A DNA stretch of 40,785 bases from JAVVXB01 sp036651815 (GTDB taxonomy: Bacteria > Bacillota > Clostridia > Christensenellales > CAG-138). The stretch lies in NCBI GenBank assembly GCA_036651815.1, contig JAVVXB010000027.1, positions 1-40,785 of the forward strand, written 5' to 3'. The notes beneath the pieces were generated by a model. It saw only the letters and a list, made by a program, of their open reading frames with translations. It was not told the DNA's origin and made no database searches. The position numbers were made by a program, and so were the translations under genes. Position 1 is the stretch's first letter, and each line of letters starts with the position of its first letter. Positions 15,796 through 25,443 of the stretch are shown in pieces.

Positions 15796-16812
15796 TCAAG
15801 GATTCACAGGTTTTAGCATCTCTCCAATCGGTTGCCAAAGGCTATCCGGCTTGGTCAGATAAATCCTGAGATCCGCCTCCGTGGCACAAGTGCTTCCTAT
15901 GCTAGGAAGCATCGCGCTCCCCATATATTGAATGATATTCTTAGGCACATACCATTTCCCGTCCAGATAGATCATCCAAGTAGTGCCGTGTTTATTCTTT
16001 TCTATCTGCGCTTTCGATGAATCGGTCAGATAGACGATCGGATAAAAGGTGGTTTCCACCTTCCCTTGGCCACTCTGATAATACGTCGCCAACTTTAGCT
16101 CGTCTTTAAGCAATATGTTGATTTTATTTCTAATTTGATAATACCCCGGTTTGTTTTCACAGGATTTAAGAAATGCCTGCAGAGCCTGCGGCGTAACTTC
16201 CGGAATATGATAGATGCTATATTGTGGGAATTCGCCGTATAATTGCTGAATTGCATCATAGAGCAGATCAAATAAATACTCATTGGGTTGCTTGCTCGTT
16301 CCGGCAATATATTTCTTGTACAGTTCATAAGCCGCATCATACATCCCCTCTGGCGTTGTGTAATCCACATCGAGGAAAAGGGTGCGCAGCGGGGAAACTA
16401 TGCCGCCCACCGTGCACCGTGCCCCCTCGCTGCCGCTGACCGTCACATCCACCTGTACGAGGTCGCTGCCTAGTCGGGTTGCCTTCAGTTGAATTTTGCT
16501 ACCATTATAATATTTTGCATCAAAAACGGGGGATCCCTCAAATACCAGATACCCCGCATCTGCTTTGTACACGCCGCGGCCCACATCCACGCCCGCGCCG
16601 TCCTTGGTGGCTTCCACCTTCCCTGCGTTCATCACGCCCTGCCGAATACTGTCCAGCACATTGCCCGCGACCATCTGCGCATCCGCCCGTACAACGGTAC
16701 GATGATAGATTCGGTAAATGGGCGCGACAATTGAAACCACACACATGCCCAATATGGCTGCAAGTGCAAGAGAGACGATCAGTTCCACCATCGTGAAGCC
16801 CTTTTTTTGCAT
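15796..16812 (-). CDS. Minor type IV prepilin, PilW-like
   Basis: A 338-residue pilin-like protein. A short leader MQKKG is followed by FTMVELIVSLALAAIL, a class III prepilin signal with the conserved Glu at position +5 and a hydrophobic helix of about 20 residues. The C-terminal 300 residues are a large, mostly beta globular domain I do not recognise, with two or more cysteines. Its place as last gene after PilV- and PilX-like genes suggests the PilW/GspJ-like member of the tip complex. GAGGA five bases before the ATG at 16812 favours that start; the ATG at 16824 overlaps the upstream stop codon and would add four residues. The end of the pilus operon lies here, with asnS under its own promoter after it. 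Confidence 0.8.
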   Translation of the reverse strand: MQKKGFTMVELIVSLALAAILGMCVVSIVAPIYRIYHRTVVRADAQMVAGNVLDSIRQGVMNAGKVEATKDGAGVDVGRGVYKADAGYLVFEGSPVFDAKYYNGSKIQLKATRLGSDLVQVDVTVSGSEGARCTVGGIVSPLRTLFLDVDYTTPEGMYDAAYELYKKYIAGTSKQPNEYLFDLLYDAIQQLYGEFPQYSIYHIPEVTPQALQAFLKSCENKPGYYQIRNKINILLKDELKLATYYQSGQGKVETTFYPIVYLTDSSKAQIEKNKHGTTWMIYLDGKWYVPKNIIQYMGSAMLPSIGSTCATEADLRIYLTKPDSLWQPIGEMLKPVNP

Positions 16813-16820
16813 GCTGTTCC

Positions 16821-17159
16821 TCATTTTCCGATGAAGTATTGCAGCTTCAACGGATCAGCTGTTTTTACCAATATGGGAATTTCAATGGGATTGATACCCA
16901 TTGACGTACCAAAGGACAAAACCAGCTTGTAAGACGCGCCGGCATTGACGTCGCTGCCCTGGTTCAATTCTATCTGCGCGCAGGTGGCTTCCAGTTGAGT
17001 GGATCGCTCAATCGCACGATTGTTTAACGCGATGGCCGCCCTGACCGCGGTGGTCACCGTTGTCAGTAAAATCAACAGCACCAAGAAGGCGACGATCGTT
17101 TCCACGAGTGTTTCACCCCGCTGCGTTGGTTGCCTATTCTGTTTTTGGTTCGGGTTCAT
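16821..17159 (-). CDS. Minor type IV prepilin, PilV/GspI-like
   Basis: A 112-residue prepilin with a 16-residue basic leader ending in RG, then ETLVETIVAFLVLLILLT. The cleavage-site glycine and the Glu at +5 are present, while residue +1 is Glu in place of the usual Phe. A small soluble domain follows. Its start codon overlaps the stop codon of the upstream gene in an ATGA arrangement (17156-17159), which indicates translational coupling; the frame is open further up but that part lies inside the upstream gene. Small size and position fit a PilV/GspI-type minor pilin that helps start pilus assembly. Confidence 0.75.
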   Translation of the reverse strand: MNPNQKQNRQPTQRGETLVETIVAFLVLLILLTTVTTAVRAAIALNNRAIERSTQLEATCAQIELNQGSDVNAGASYKLVLSFGTSMGINPIEIPILVKTADPLKLQYFIGK

Positions 17160-17755
17160 CCGACTTGCTCGATAGACCATGTGCCCTGATAACTCCATTC
17201 ATCAGAAATTGTCTTGCGTTGTGCGTTGCCGCTGTAACGATACCGCACGCGCATCGTATAGGTCTGCTCTTGATAGCTGACCGTCACGCTCAGTAGCACT
17301 GAGCGCAACGAAACATACGCTTTCGTCAGTGTGCCGCCCTTGCCGGCTACAGTCTCCACCCAGCCGCTGCAATCGATGGTCACCGGATCAATCGTCATTC
17401 CTTTCATGGGCGCATCCGTGGTTACATCATCGGTTTCTAGCTGTATATGGTACGGCCGGACACTGCTTTTCCCGCTTGCAATCAGCGCATCCAACGCCTG
17501 TTTGACAAGGGCTACCCCCAACGCGCCATTGTCCCGGCGGAGGGATTCGTCCACAACATCCAGCACCGAACGGGCGTAATAATAGACCTGTCGATCGGCA
17601 ATGCGCGCAGACGCAGCCGCCGTTGTGGAGCCTGCCGCCGTCAAAACCGACACCCCCAGAATCAAAAGCACCATAAGCATCACCACCACGATGAGCATGC
17701 TCTCGCCCCGGTTGCCACAGATGGTTTGTTTCGTTCTCCGCACGTTTTTTCTCAT
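17156..17755 (-). CDS. Minor type IV prepilin, PilX/GspK-like
   Basis: A 199-residue protein with a basic leader ending in NRG, followed by ESMLIVVVMLMVLLILGVSVL. The glycine of the prepilin cleavage site is present, but the Glu at +5 is replaced by Ile. Loss of that Glu is typical of GspK/PilX-type pilins that cap the tip. The soluble part has a beta-rich domain with SYQEQTYTMRVRYRY near the C-terminus. It starts one base after the stop of the giant pilin gene and overlaps the next gene by four bases, so the cassette is translationally coupled. Confidence 0.75.
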   Translation of the reverse strand: MRKNVRRTKQTICGNRGESMLIVVVMLMVLLILGVSVLTAAGSTTAAASARIADRQVYYYARSVLDVVDESLRRDNGALGVALVKQALDALIASGKSSVRPYHIQLETDDVTTDAPMKGMTIDPVTIDCSGWVETVAGKGGTLTKAYVSLRSVLLSVTVSYQEQTYTMRVRYRYSGNAQRKTISDEWSYQGTWSIEQVG

Positions 17756-17756
17756 C

Positions 17757-20700
17757 TTACGGCACCTTCAACTTTTGATTGCCCGTGGTATAGGTCGTGT
17801 TCGGGTCGACACCCAGCTTCACTTCCACGTGGAACGTGCCGCCTGCAACAAGACCGTTTGATGCACTCGGAAAATCCGGGTTCGGATTGCCCGCGTCTTT
17901 ATACAGCACAATATAGAAGTCATTTCCGCTGGTATAATAATAGTATTTTCCGGTGCCGCCAAGCAACGACACCCAATGATTATTTTTCACCGCATCCGCT
18001 AGTGATTGGTCGCTGTTTTTAATGTCGTTTTGCACAATCGAGATCATTTGATCCGGTATGGCAGTATCTTCGTATTTCAACGTAAGCACCATGGGCGACA
18101 GCGGCGTCATGCTCACCTTGATATATGAAAACGCTAATGATTGAGCCTCATATGGCAACTGTCCACTCCCCAGCCAGACGCTGCCTGGCACCACAAGGGT
18201 CTTGCTCAGTTGATCGGTATCGATACACTTGTGATTCGTCACCCATAGCTCCGCCGCAATGGTATTGGTTCCGGCTGGCATTCCATCGTTGCTGCCCGTC
18301 CAATGTAGCGTAAGCGTATAGACGAACGCATAACCCATCTCCCGCTGATTCTTCCCGTCGCTTGAGCTGTTGGAAATCGCCGCACCCGCGCACTGAAAGC
18401 TGTACGGTGTACCATTTGAATCGGTACCCATTAGCACCTTCTGCTTATTGGCTTGCAGGTCTAAGAGCATCTGCGTCGAAATCGGAATGGTGATGGTCGT
18501 GGTGCTGCCGCTAATTGGCGCAGCAATCAGCTTGAGCGTGCCGCCTCCCGGCTCTAATAAGCGAAATGTTAGCGTAACTTCGTTGCTGTTGGTGCTGCTC
18601 TGCATCAGTTTTACAGAACCATATTCCTCGATGGGCCGATTCCACGGCGTACGGTGAAAACTAGCGCCTAGGCCGCAGAACCCATTTTTATCATTATTTA
18701 GATAGGGAAAGACGTATTGAAACGACCCGATACCCGGAATTTTCCCATAGGAAAAAGTATTGTCCACAAAGAGCTTCGTTGCGGCGTTGCGTAAATCCGA
18801 CGAGGACGCGCGAATCAACCCTTGAATGGAGGTCTTGTTGCCGGTGACGTGATACTCCTGCACCGTGTTAAGCACATTGCCCAGAAACGCACAGTTCTTT
18901 ACAACCGCCTTCTGATCCAAAACGCCAAACGCACCGCCATACACATCGCCGGAAAACTGCATATTGTAACAATTGATTATTGCGGTATTTCTGCCACCTT
19001 TTCCAACTATACCGCCCGTGGTATTGATTGAGTTTCCAAGATTGCGCGGTGTACCGGGTTCCCAAAACGTACGTAGCCCGATGGTTATGGCATCTTTTCC
19101 CGCATCGATGGTACGATTGATGAAGCCCGTATTGTAACAAGTTTGAATCCTGCCGTTTTGCAGCAGACCCACAGCACCGCCCACAGCGCCGCTGCCATAG
19201 ACCGCGCCAGCGTTGTAGCTGGTGGCAAGCACCGCCGGTTCATTCATTGCACTGCCCGCCAGAATCGGATCGATCACCCCTGCAATCCCACCGGATGCCC
19301 CACCGGAGGATGCCTCGACCTGCGCTGCGTTGACGCAGCCTACAATGCCGCTTTGAAAGGCCGTATCGATATTGCCCACGATCCCACCAGCCGCACCGCC
19401 GCTGTCCGTACTGGATATTATATAGGTGTTGTTGGAGGATCCATAGGGATTGCCATTGGGTGCATAGACCCAGTCGCTTGTCCGCATACGCGCACCATAA
19501 TACGGATTGGTTCCAAAGAGCCCCCGCACACCGTTTGTAATCCTGGCCGCCGTGCCAACCTCGCAATAGGCGATGACACCGCTGCATGTCCCCGCGATGC
19601 CACCCGCAAATTGGCCGCCGCTGACATCCGACGCAACATAACACATAGCGATGTTCCCATCGTTCTGCCCCGCAATGCCGCCCGCAATGCCGCTTGATGG
19701 GCTGGTGCTCTTGACCCCGCCAAACACGGTGCAATCCGAGATGCTACCATTATTGATTGCCGCAATGCCGCCCGCAAATCGCTTGCCCCGAATGGCACTG
19801 TTCCGGCCGGGATCTGATGAATAGGCGAGACGCACGCCCACAACAGAACCGCCCTGCGCAATCGTATCAAATAGCCCTGCATTATCCGCATCCGTAATCT
19901 GCAAATCGATAATGGCATTGGTATCGGTCATGCTTGCGGCGGTATCATTGACATATTTCCCCATGAATCCATCCGTGGTTACGCCCGGCGCACGATCATT
20001 GCGATTGCAAAGGGGTGCAAAATTCAGCGTTGTTCCCTGATAATTCACCATCTGAATCGGTTGGATCTGTTGATAAATCGTATTGGGCAGGTTGTAATGA
20101 CGAATATTGTTCAGATGCCGAACAGATTTGATCTCATAACGTTCCACATCGGGATCGGGCTTTGCGGAAAACAACGCATGTACGGAGTTCGGGGCGTCCA
20201 CTGTATAGGTATCCACTCCATCGCTGATGGCAAATGCCGCATACAGGTAGCCGCAGCCAATGCCCGGAAAGGTTTTTCGAATGCTTAAATTTTCTGACGC
20301 TCCAGCGGACTGTACACAATCCAGCACAAACACCAGTACATCGCTTGTTAGCCTCCGCTCTGTATAGACCGCCAGCCGCCGTCCATTCGCCCGCATTATC
20401 GGGTTTTGCATCGCGTTATCCAGCGATGTAATCTTCAGTAGATCCGCTAGCTTCAGCTCTGCGCCCGCAGTAGGATCGTCCGAAATCATAATTTTTTCCA
20501 CGAGCCCATTCTGCGGCTCCAGCGTAAGCGTATACCGGTCTTTAAAACCACGCTGATCCAACGGCGGTAGCGTGCATTCCGCGGTCAGCAGCCCATAGCA
20601 TGCGCCGCGGTTGATGCCCCCGACAACGGAATCAACGCCGTAATCCATGAGCCGGATATCGATCTGGTCGCTGATTGGTGCATTGATTTTTTCTCCTGTA

Positions 20701-21242
20701 GAATCCACACCATAATAGCCAACAAACCCTTTTCCCAGCGACGACACGTCCCGGTTGGATACGTTATAACCGCCGCTGTAACCGAGGGTTTTGATTTTTT
20801 CGCTGTAAAAAACGGACAGCACCTTGCCCGTCTCCCGATTAAACTCAACGAGAATGGCATTTTTCAGCACTGCTTTGTCACTCATATAAGGTTCCAACAA
20901 ACCATACAGCACCGTACCATCCGTTTGCTCGCCCTGCGCGCGGGCAAGATAACACAGTTTACCCTGCTTAGCCAGCTCTGTATCATTCAGCTTGGGCTGA
21001 ATGCACGAAAGATCCGCGATGATTGGCGCAGCAATGTGTTTCCCTGCGCTGTCCGCCCGGGTAAGCGCTGTCTGCGCAACCAGAAAAAGCGTCCGCGCAA
21101 CATTATTGCGGGCGGACTGCTCACTGCGTTCGATGTAGTTTTTCACATTGGGAATGGAGATTGCGGCAAGCAAAACCAGGATCACAAGTACCGTTATGAT
21201 CTCAATCATGGTAAATCCTTTGTTCCGCTCCGTCCTTTTCAA
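17757..21242 (-). CDS. Giant type IV pilin-like adhesin with GLUG-type repeats
   Basis: A 1161-residue protein that starts as a type IV prepilin: leader KRTERNKG, then FTMIEIITVLVILVLLAAIS with Glu at +5. The alpha1-type helix is followed by about 450 residues of unrecognised sequence. Residues about 485-795 hold some eight repeats with GGIAG-type turns and a regularly placed Cys (for example GGIAGQNDGNIAMCYV, GGIAGTCSGVIAYCEV), which resemble GLUG motifs of extracellular adhesins and predict a beta-helix. The last ~300 residues look Ig-like. Ordinary pilins are about 130-200 residues, so this is likely a tip adhesin carried on a pilin stem. The TTG at 21242 gives a pilin-sized leader; another TTG at 21302 would overlap pilT by 20 bases. 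It lies between pilT and the minor pilin genes. Confidence 0.8.
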   Translation of the reverse strand: MKRTERNKGFTMIEIITVLVILVLLAAISIPNVKNYIERSEQSARNNVARTLFLVAQTALTRADSAGKHIAAPIIADLSCIQPKLNDTELAKQGKLCYLARAQGEQTDGTVLYGLLEPYMSDKAVLKNAILVEFNRETGKVLSVFYSEKIKTLGYSGGYNVSNRDVSSLGKGFVGYYGVDSTGEKINAPISDQIDIRLMDYGVDSVVGGINRGACYGLLTAECTLPPLDQRGFKDRYTLTLEPQNGLVEKIMISDDPTAGAELKLADLLKITSLDNAMQNPIMRANGRRLAVYTERRLTSDVLVFVLDCVQSAGASENLSIRKTFPGIGCGYLYAAFAISDGVDTYTVDAPNSVHALFSAKPDPDVERYEIKSVRHLNNIRHYNLPNTIYQQIQPIQMVNYQGTTLNFAPLCNRNDRAPGVTTDGFMGKYVNDTAASMTDTNAIIDLQITDADNAGLFDTIAQGGSVVGVRLAYSSDPGRNSAIRGKRFAGGIAAINNGSISDCTVFGGVKSTSPSSGIAGGIAGQNDGNIAMCYVASDVSGGQFAGGIAGTCSGVIAYCEVGTAARITNGVRGLFGTNPYYGARMRTSDWVYAPNGNPYGSSNNTYIISSTDSGGAAGGIVGNIDTAFQSGIVGCVNAAQVEASSGGASGGIAGVIDPILAGSAMNEPAVLATSYNAGAVYGSGAVGGAVGLLQNGRIQTCYNTGFINRTIDAGKDAITIGLRTFWEPGTPRNLGNSINTTGGIVGKGGRNTAIINCYNMQFSGDVYGGAFGVLDQKAVVKNCAFLGNVLNTVQEYHVTGNKTSIQGLIRASSSDLRNAATKLFVDNTFSYGKIPGIGSFQYVFPYLNNDKNGFCGLGASFHRTPWNRPIEEYGSVKLMQSSTNSNEVTLTFRLLEPGGGTLKLIAAPISGSTTTITIPISTQMLLDLQANKQKVLMGTDSNGTPYSFQCAGAAISNSSSDGKNQREMGYAFVYTLTLHWTGSNDGMPAGTNTIAAELWVTNHKCIDTDQLSKTLVVPGSVWLGSGQLPYEAQSLAFSYIKVSMTPLSPMVLTLKYEDTAIPDQMISIVQNDIKNSDQSLADAVKNNHWVSLLGGTGKYYYYTSGNDFYIVLYKDAGNPNPDFPSASNGLVAGGTFHVEVKLGVDPNTTYTTGNQKLKVP

Positions 21243-21282
21243 TTTTATTGTCGCTTCTTTCCGTATGATCCTGGCGTATCTA

Positions 21283-22332
21283 CTAACGGAGATACTGCAC
21301 AAAATCAGCTTTGTTTATGGCCGCCTGCATGGCGGTTTCCCGGGTGATCCTGCCGGATTCCAGCAGTGCGCTCAGACTGCTGTTCATGGTATGCATCCCC
21401 TGTGACAAGCCGGACTGCATAACCGTGGTTAGTTGAAAGCACTTGTTTTCACGGATCAGGTTACAGGCAGCATCCGTACCAATCAGAATTTCGGTAGCGG
21501 CAATCCGTCCGTCCCCGCTCGCAAGGGGCAACAGTTGCTGCGTAATCACGCCCCGCAAAATCATGCTGAGCTGTGAACGCATCTGTTGCTGCGCCTGTGG
21601 CGGGCAGGTGTCCACAATGCGGTCAATGGTCTGGGATGCGCCAGTGGTATGCAGGGTACTGATGACCAGATGACCCGTTTCCGCTGCGGTAACCGCGGTA
21701 GAGATGGTCTCAAAATCGCGCATCTCGCCAACTAGTAGCACATCTGGGTCTTCCCGCAGTGCGCTTCTTAACGCACCCGCAAAGGTATGCACCGTCTCCC
21801 CCACCTCCCGTTGATGGATCAGCGACTGATTCTGCTCAAACACATATTCAACAGGATCTTCAACGGTAATGATGTGCGCCGCGCGATTTCTGGATATGTA
21901 ATCAATCATAGCCGCAAGGGTAGTGGACTTTCCACTACCTGTTGGACCGGTCACCAGAATCAATCCGTTCGGTTTGGCGGCAAGTTCCTTGAGTACCGGT
22001 GGCAGTTGCAGCGTTTCTAGCGACGGGATGGATCCCCGCAGTACACGAATGGCCGCCGCCAGTCCCAAGCGGTGATGATACACGTTAACTCGATAACGAT
22101 CGTTGTCGTGCAAAGCATAGGCAAAATCCAGATCGTGTCCCTCGTCCAGCAGACGTCTTTGTTCCTCCGAGCAGAAGGAAAGAATCAGCGTACGCACCTC
22201 AGCGTCCGTCAGCGGCGTAGCCAGCGGAACAAGTGAGCCATAGCGGCGTATGGACGTATGTAGCCCCTCTGAAAGATGAATATCGGAGCAGTCCTGATTG
22301 CGAACATAGGTCAATAGCTCAGGAATCGTCAT
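21283..22332 (-). CDS. pilT: Type IV pilus retraction ATPase PilT
   Basis: A 349-residue hexameric cytoplasmic ATPase that powers pilus retraction. An N-terminal PAS-like domain (about 1-100) precedes the RecA-like domain with Walker A GPTGSGKST (129-137), the Asp box ITVEDPVEY (155-163), Walker B LREDPDVLLVGEMRD (192-206) and the His box HLVISTLHT (221-229). The length is that of PilT. GGAGA stands seven bases before the ATG at 22332, and the gene follows pilB by 12 bases. The C-terminal AIRAG motif usual in PilT is not obvious (the corresponding region is AAINKADFVQYLR). Presence of pilT predicts twitching or retraction-dependent functions. Confidence 0.95.
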   Translation of the reverse strand: MTIPELLTYVRNQDCSDIHLSEGLHTSIRRYGSLVPLATPLTDAEVRTLILSFCSEEQRRLLDEGHDLDFAYALHDNDRYRVNVYHHRLGLAAAIRVLRGSIPSLETLQLPPVLKELAAKPNGLILVTGPTGSGKSTTLAAMIDYISRNRAAHIITVEDPVEYVFEQNQSLIHQREVGETVHTFAGALRSALREDPDVLLVGEMRDFETISTAVTAAETGHLVISTLHTTGASQTIDRIVDTCPPQAQQQMRSQLSMILRGVITQQLLPLASGDGRIAATEILIGTDAACNLIRENKCFQLTTVMQSGLSQGMHTMNSSLSALLESGRITRETAMQAAINKADFVQYLR

Positions 22333-22344
22333 GTGGTGTTCTCC

Positions 22345-24018
22345 TTAATCGGCATAATAAGCAATCTTCTGAAATTCCGCCACCGTGGATACACCGCTTT
22401 CGACCAGTGCCAACGCACTGTCCCGCAGAGAAATAAAGTTCTGCGTTTTTTTGATATAATCAATTATTTCATCCATAGAGCTATCCTCAACGATCATACG
22501 CCGAAGCGTTTTATCGATCGTCACAATCTCATGCACGGCGATTCGGCCTTTGTAGCCAGTGTTATTGCACTGGTGACAACCAGTTCCCTTGTGGAGGGTC
22601 TTGACCGCTGTGCCCAGAATGGCAATCTCCTCCGTGCCAGGCTCATACGCCACCGCACAGTATGGGCACACCTTTCGCATGAGTCGCTGGGCCACCAGTC
22701 CAACCAGTGAGTTGGCCACAAGATAGCTCGGCACGCCCATATCCCGCAAGCGCACGATGGATGAGATGGCATCGTTGGTATGCAGGGTGCTGAGCACCAG
22801 GTGCCCCGTGATGGCCGCGCGGATGGAAATCCCGGCTGTCTCAGAATCACGGGTTTCTCCCACCATGATGATATCGGGGTCCTGCCGCAGCAACGAGCGC
22901 AGCCCCGTTTCAAACGTCAGCCCTGCCGTATTGTTGACCTGCACCTGATTGATTCTTGGAATGTTCCGCTCCACGGGATCTTCGATGGTGGAAATATTGA
23001 CAAGCCTTCGCGAGAGTGCCTCCAGTACCAGATAGAGCGTTGTAGTCTTTCCGCTGCCCGTTGGTCCCGTGATATAGACGATGCCATGAGGCGATTCTAG
23101 CACACGATTCAGTTTTGTATAGTCCTCCGACGTCATTCCAAAGGTTGCACCGTGATCAATTTTTACATTTGTTGAAAGAAAGCGGATAACCACCTTTTCC
23201 CCAAAGACCGTGGGAATGATGGACACACGGGTGTTCATCTCCAGACCGCTGACCATGGTTTTAAAGTGCCCGTCCTGCGGCAACCGCCGCTCCCCAATAT
23301 CCAGATTGCTCAGAATTTTCACACGGGCCACAAGGGATGTAAGCAGTGATTTAGACAAGGTCACATAATCCGTAATCACGCCGTCCACACGCATGCGGAT
23401 GGCGATATTGTTTTCAAAGGGTTCAATATGGATGTCGCTTGCGTTGACGCTATACCCGCGCACAAGAAGCGAGTTGAGCACCTGTACCACCGGCGCATCA
23501 TCGCCGATTCCTGCGTCCTCCGCATCAAATACTGAGGTGTCCACCCCCACGGATTCATTCGCAAGGCGCGCGGCGTCCTTCGCGCTGATCTCGGAATAAT
23601 ACAGCTCGATGGCATTCTCAATATTGGATTTAAGATCCAGCACCACGTCCACAAGCATCTGCGTAATCTGACGAACGTCCTCGATGGCATAAAAATCAAG
23701 CGGATCGTCCATAGCCACCATCAGATGGGTGCCGTTCTCCGACACCGCAATGAGACAATACTTATCCGCAATCTGACGTGGTATGCGTTCCACCGCCGCC
23801 GAATCGATGCGAGCGGTCGTCAGATCCAGCATGGGTAGTTCCATGCGTGCGGACAGCGCTTCCAATAGCTGCTTCTCAGTGACGTACCCAAGTGCCAAAA
23901 AGATGGCCCCAAGCCGCATCTCCGGATGTGATTTTTGATGGGCAAGCGCCTCTGCAATCTGTTCGTCGGACACATAGCCATATTGCTTGAGCACATCGCC
24001 AATGCGGACGTTTTTCAT
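22345..24018 (-). CDS. pilB: Type IV pilus extension ATPase PilB
   Basis: A 557-residue secretion ATPase of the GspE/PilB family that drives pilin polymerisation. An MshEN-type N-terminal domain (about 1-150, two repeats of the RIGDVLKQYGYVSDEQI kind, a fold that binds cyclic di-GMP in some relatives) is followed by the ATPase core. That core has Walker A GPTGSGKTTT (318-327), Walker B LLRQDPDIIMVGETRD (376-391), HLVLSTLHT (406-414) and a zinc tetracysteine motif C451, C454, C481, C484. The frame is open to 24192, but AAGGAAG nine bases before the ATG at 24018 and the family N-terminus MKNVRIGDVL decide the start. Confidence 0.95.
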   Translation of the reverse strand: MKNVRIGDVLKQYGYVSDEQIAEALAHQKSHPEMRLGAIFLALGYVTEKQLLEALSARMELPMLDLTTARIDSAAVERIPRQIADKYCLIAVSENGTHLMVAMDDPLDFYAIEDVRQITQMLVDVVLDLKSNIENAIELYYSEISAKDAARLANESVGVDTSVFDAEDAGIGDDAPVVQVLNSLLVRGYSVNASDIHIEPFENNIAIRMRVDGVITDYVTLSKSLLTSLVARVKILSNLDIGERRLPQDGHFKTMVSGLEMNTRVSIIPTVFGEKVVIRFLSTNVKIDHGATFGMTSEDYTKLNRVLESPHGIVYITGPTGSGKTTTLYLVLEALSRRLVNISTIEDPVERNIPRINQVQVNNTAGLTFETGLRSLLRQDPDIIMVGETRDSETAGISIRAAITGHLVLSTLHTNDAISSIVRLRDMGVPSYLVANSLVGLVAQRLMRKVCPYCAVAYEPGTEEIAILGTAVKTLHKGTGCHQCNNTGYKGRIAVHEIVTIDKTLRRMIVEDSSMDEIIDYIKKTQNFISLRDSALALVESGVSTVAEFQKIAYYAD

Positions 24019-24067
24019 TCCCTGCCGCTTCCTTTCCTGCGTCCTGCCGCACGAAGCTTCATTTTTT

Positions 24068-24832
24068 TCATTCCACCGTGCCAGTCTCTTCGATTCCTGT
24101 TCCCGTGTCGCGCGCTGCCACCCAGTTTTGGCCCGAATCGCGGTCATATTCGGCAACCACAAAGGTGATGTTTGCTTCGTAGGCCGGTTCATTGCTCACC
24201 GGTATAGGTGTTGTGATCTGTAGCGGTGTAGGCGTCATGCCACGCGGCGTTCTGGTTGCTCTTGGTGTTTTGGTTGGTTTCGGCGTTGCCGTAGGTAGGG
24301 GCGTACTCTGGTCATGGAGCGTAAATTTTGCAATGCGTATACCGTCAGCAGCGCCCACATACTCCGTTAAATTTACAAATTGAGATACCGTACCGGAGGC
24401 CAATACGTTCACTTGGTACGTGAGCACCGGTGAGCCATTCCCTGTATCCGTATTCGCATCGACATCCGCTTCTACATCTGATTGGTGGGTAATTGCTTCG
24501 GAAATCTGCAAAGACTGGGCAACCAAGCCATTCTGCTGCAAAAGTCCCGTAATATACCGATCCAACTCGTCACTCGTCATCACGGGCAGAAAATGCGTCG
24601 CCTGCTCAGCAATCCCTGCGTTTGATTTCTCCAGCCCCTGCCGCATATGGCTACTTTCTGCAATGAGCTGCTCCATCTGGTTCTGTGTTATCTCCTGTTC
24701 CAATACCGTTTCATCCAGCACGCCGGCACGCACAAGCGTGGGTTGAATCACCAACAGAACCATGCCTGCAACGATTACAACAGCACAAAGAATATACAGC
24801 AGCATTTTTTCCCGTTTGGAAAGTTTTGTCAT
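24068..24832 (-). CDS. pilO: Type IV pilus inner-membrane alignment protein PilO-like
   Basis: A 254-residue bitopic membrane protein: a basic N-terminus, one membrane helix (about residues 10-30, LLYILCAVVIVAGMVLLVI), a coiled-coil segment rich in Glu/Gln (about 40-75) and a ferredoxin-like periplasm-facing domain, as in PilO. It would dimerise with PilN and link the PilM ring to the pilus platform. Oddly, a Thr/Pro-rich stretch with repeated TP, TPK and TPR units (about residues 180-215) interrupts the C-terminal domain; this may be a flexible spacer in the wall. The start at 24832 is 13 bases after the pilN stop; the longer frame to 25009 overlaps pilN and is rejected. Confidence 0.8.
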   Translation of the reverse strand: MTKLSKREKMLLYILCAVVIVAGMVLLVIQPTLVRAGVLDETVLEQEITQNQMEQLIAESSHMRQGLEKSNAGIAEQATHFLPVMTSDELDRYITGLLQQNGLVAQSLQISEAITHQSDVEADVDANTDTGNGSPVLTYQVNVLASGTVSQFVNLTEYVGAADGIRIAKFTLHDQSTPLPTATPKPTKTPRATRTPRGMTPTPLQITTPIPVSNEPAYEANITFVVAEYDRDSGQNWVAARDTGTGIEETGTVE

Positions 24833-24845
24833 CGTCTTACCCGCC

Positions 24846-25433
24846 TCATTCCATCGTATCCTGATTTTGGAGTGTGCAGCCCACAGTACAATAATACCGC
24901 TGGGTGCTGTCGCTGGTATAACCGGTGTACTGCACCGACGAGAACAAGCCAGTGCCGCGCAATCGCTCCACAAGCTTTGGCACCTCGTTAACCGATGCAG
25001 CGTTTGCATCGATCACAAGCGTTCCGTTTGCTTCGTCATAGAAATAATGATTGATTTCAAAAATGTTGCCCGCGCACGTGCGCACATCCGTAAAAAGCGC
25101 CCGGGTTAGCAGCGGGTGCAGGTTGAACTGTGCATTCTCCACGGCCAGACGATCATTGAGGGCAACCGACTCTTCATACTGCAAAGAGAGACTTTGCGCC
25201 GCAAGATAATCGGACTGTATGGCACTGATCCGCTCACTAATTTGATAGATGCGTTGGGTCTTATACATATTGTTCACAAGCAGAACACCCGCCGATATCA
25301 GCATCAACCCGGCAATTACCATCAGTGGCAGAAATACAAGCACTTGGCGTTTTTGCCCAGAGCTTTTCCGCCGTTTGATCTGTCTTCGATAGCCTTCGTA
25401 GAAATTGATGCTGTCATTTTGCCATTGTTTCAT
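24846..25433 (-). CDS. pilN: Type IV pilus assembly protein PilN-like
   Basis: A 195-residue bitopic membrane protein. A short cytoplasmic N-terminus with INFYEGYRRQ (the PilN segment that docks into PilM) precedes a membrane helix at about 33-57 (VLVFLPLMVIAGLMLISAG), a coiled coil (about 60-95) and a small alpha/beta domain. GAGGT stands seven bases before the ATG at 25433, ten bases after the pilM stop codon. Sequence similarity in this family is low, so the call rests on topology, the N-terminal motif and the conserved pilM-pilN-pilO order. Confidence 0.82.
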   Translation of the reverse strand: MKQWQNDSINFYEGYRRQIKRRKSSGQKRQVLVFLPLMVIAGLMLISAGVLLVNNMYKTQRIYQISERISAIQSDYLAAQSLSLQYEESVALNDRLAVENAQFNLHPLLTRALFTDVRTCAGNIFEINHYFYDEANGTLVIDANAASVNEVPKLVERLRGTGLFSSVQYTGYTSDSTQRYYCTVGCTLQNQDTME

Positions 25434-25443
25434 CGTTTTGACC

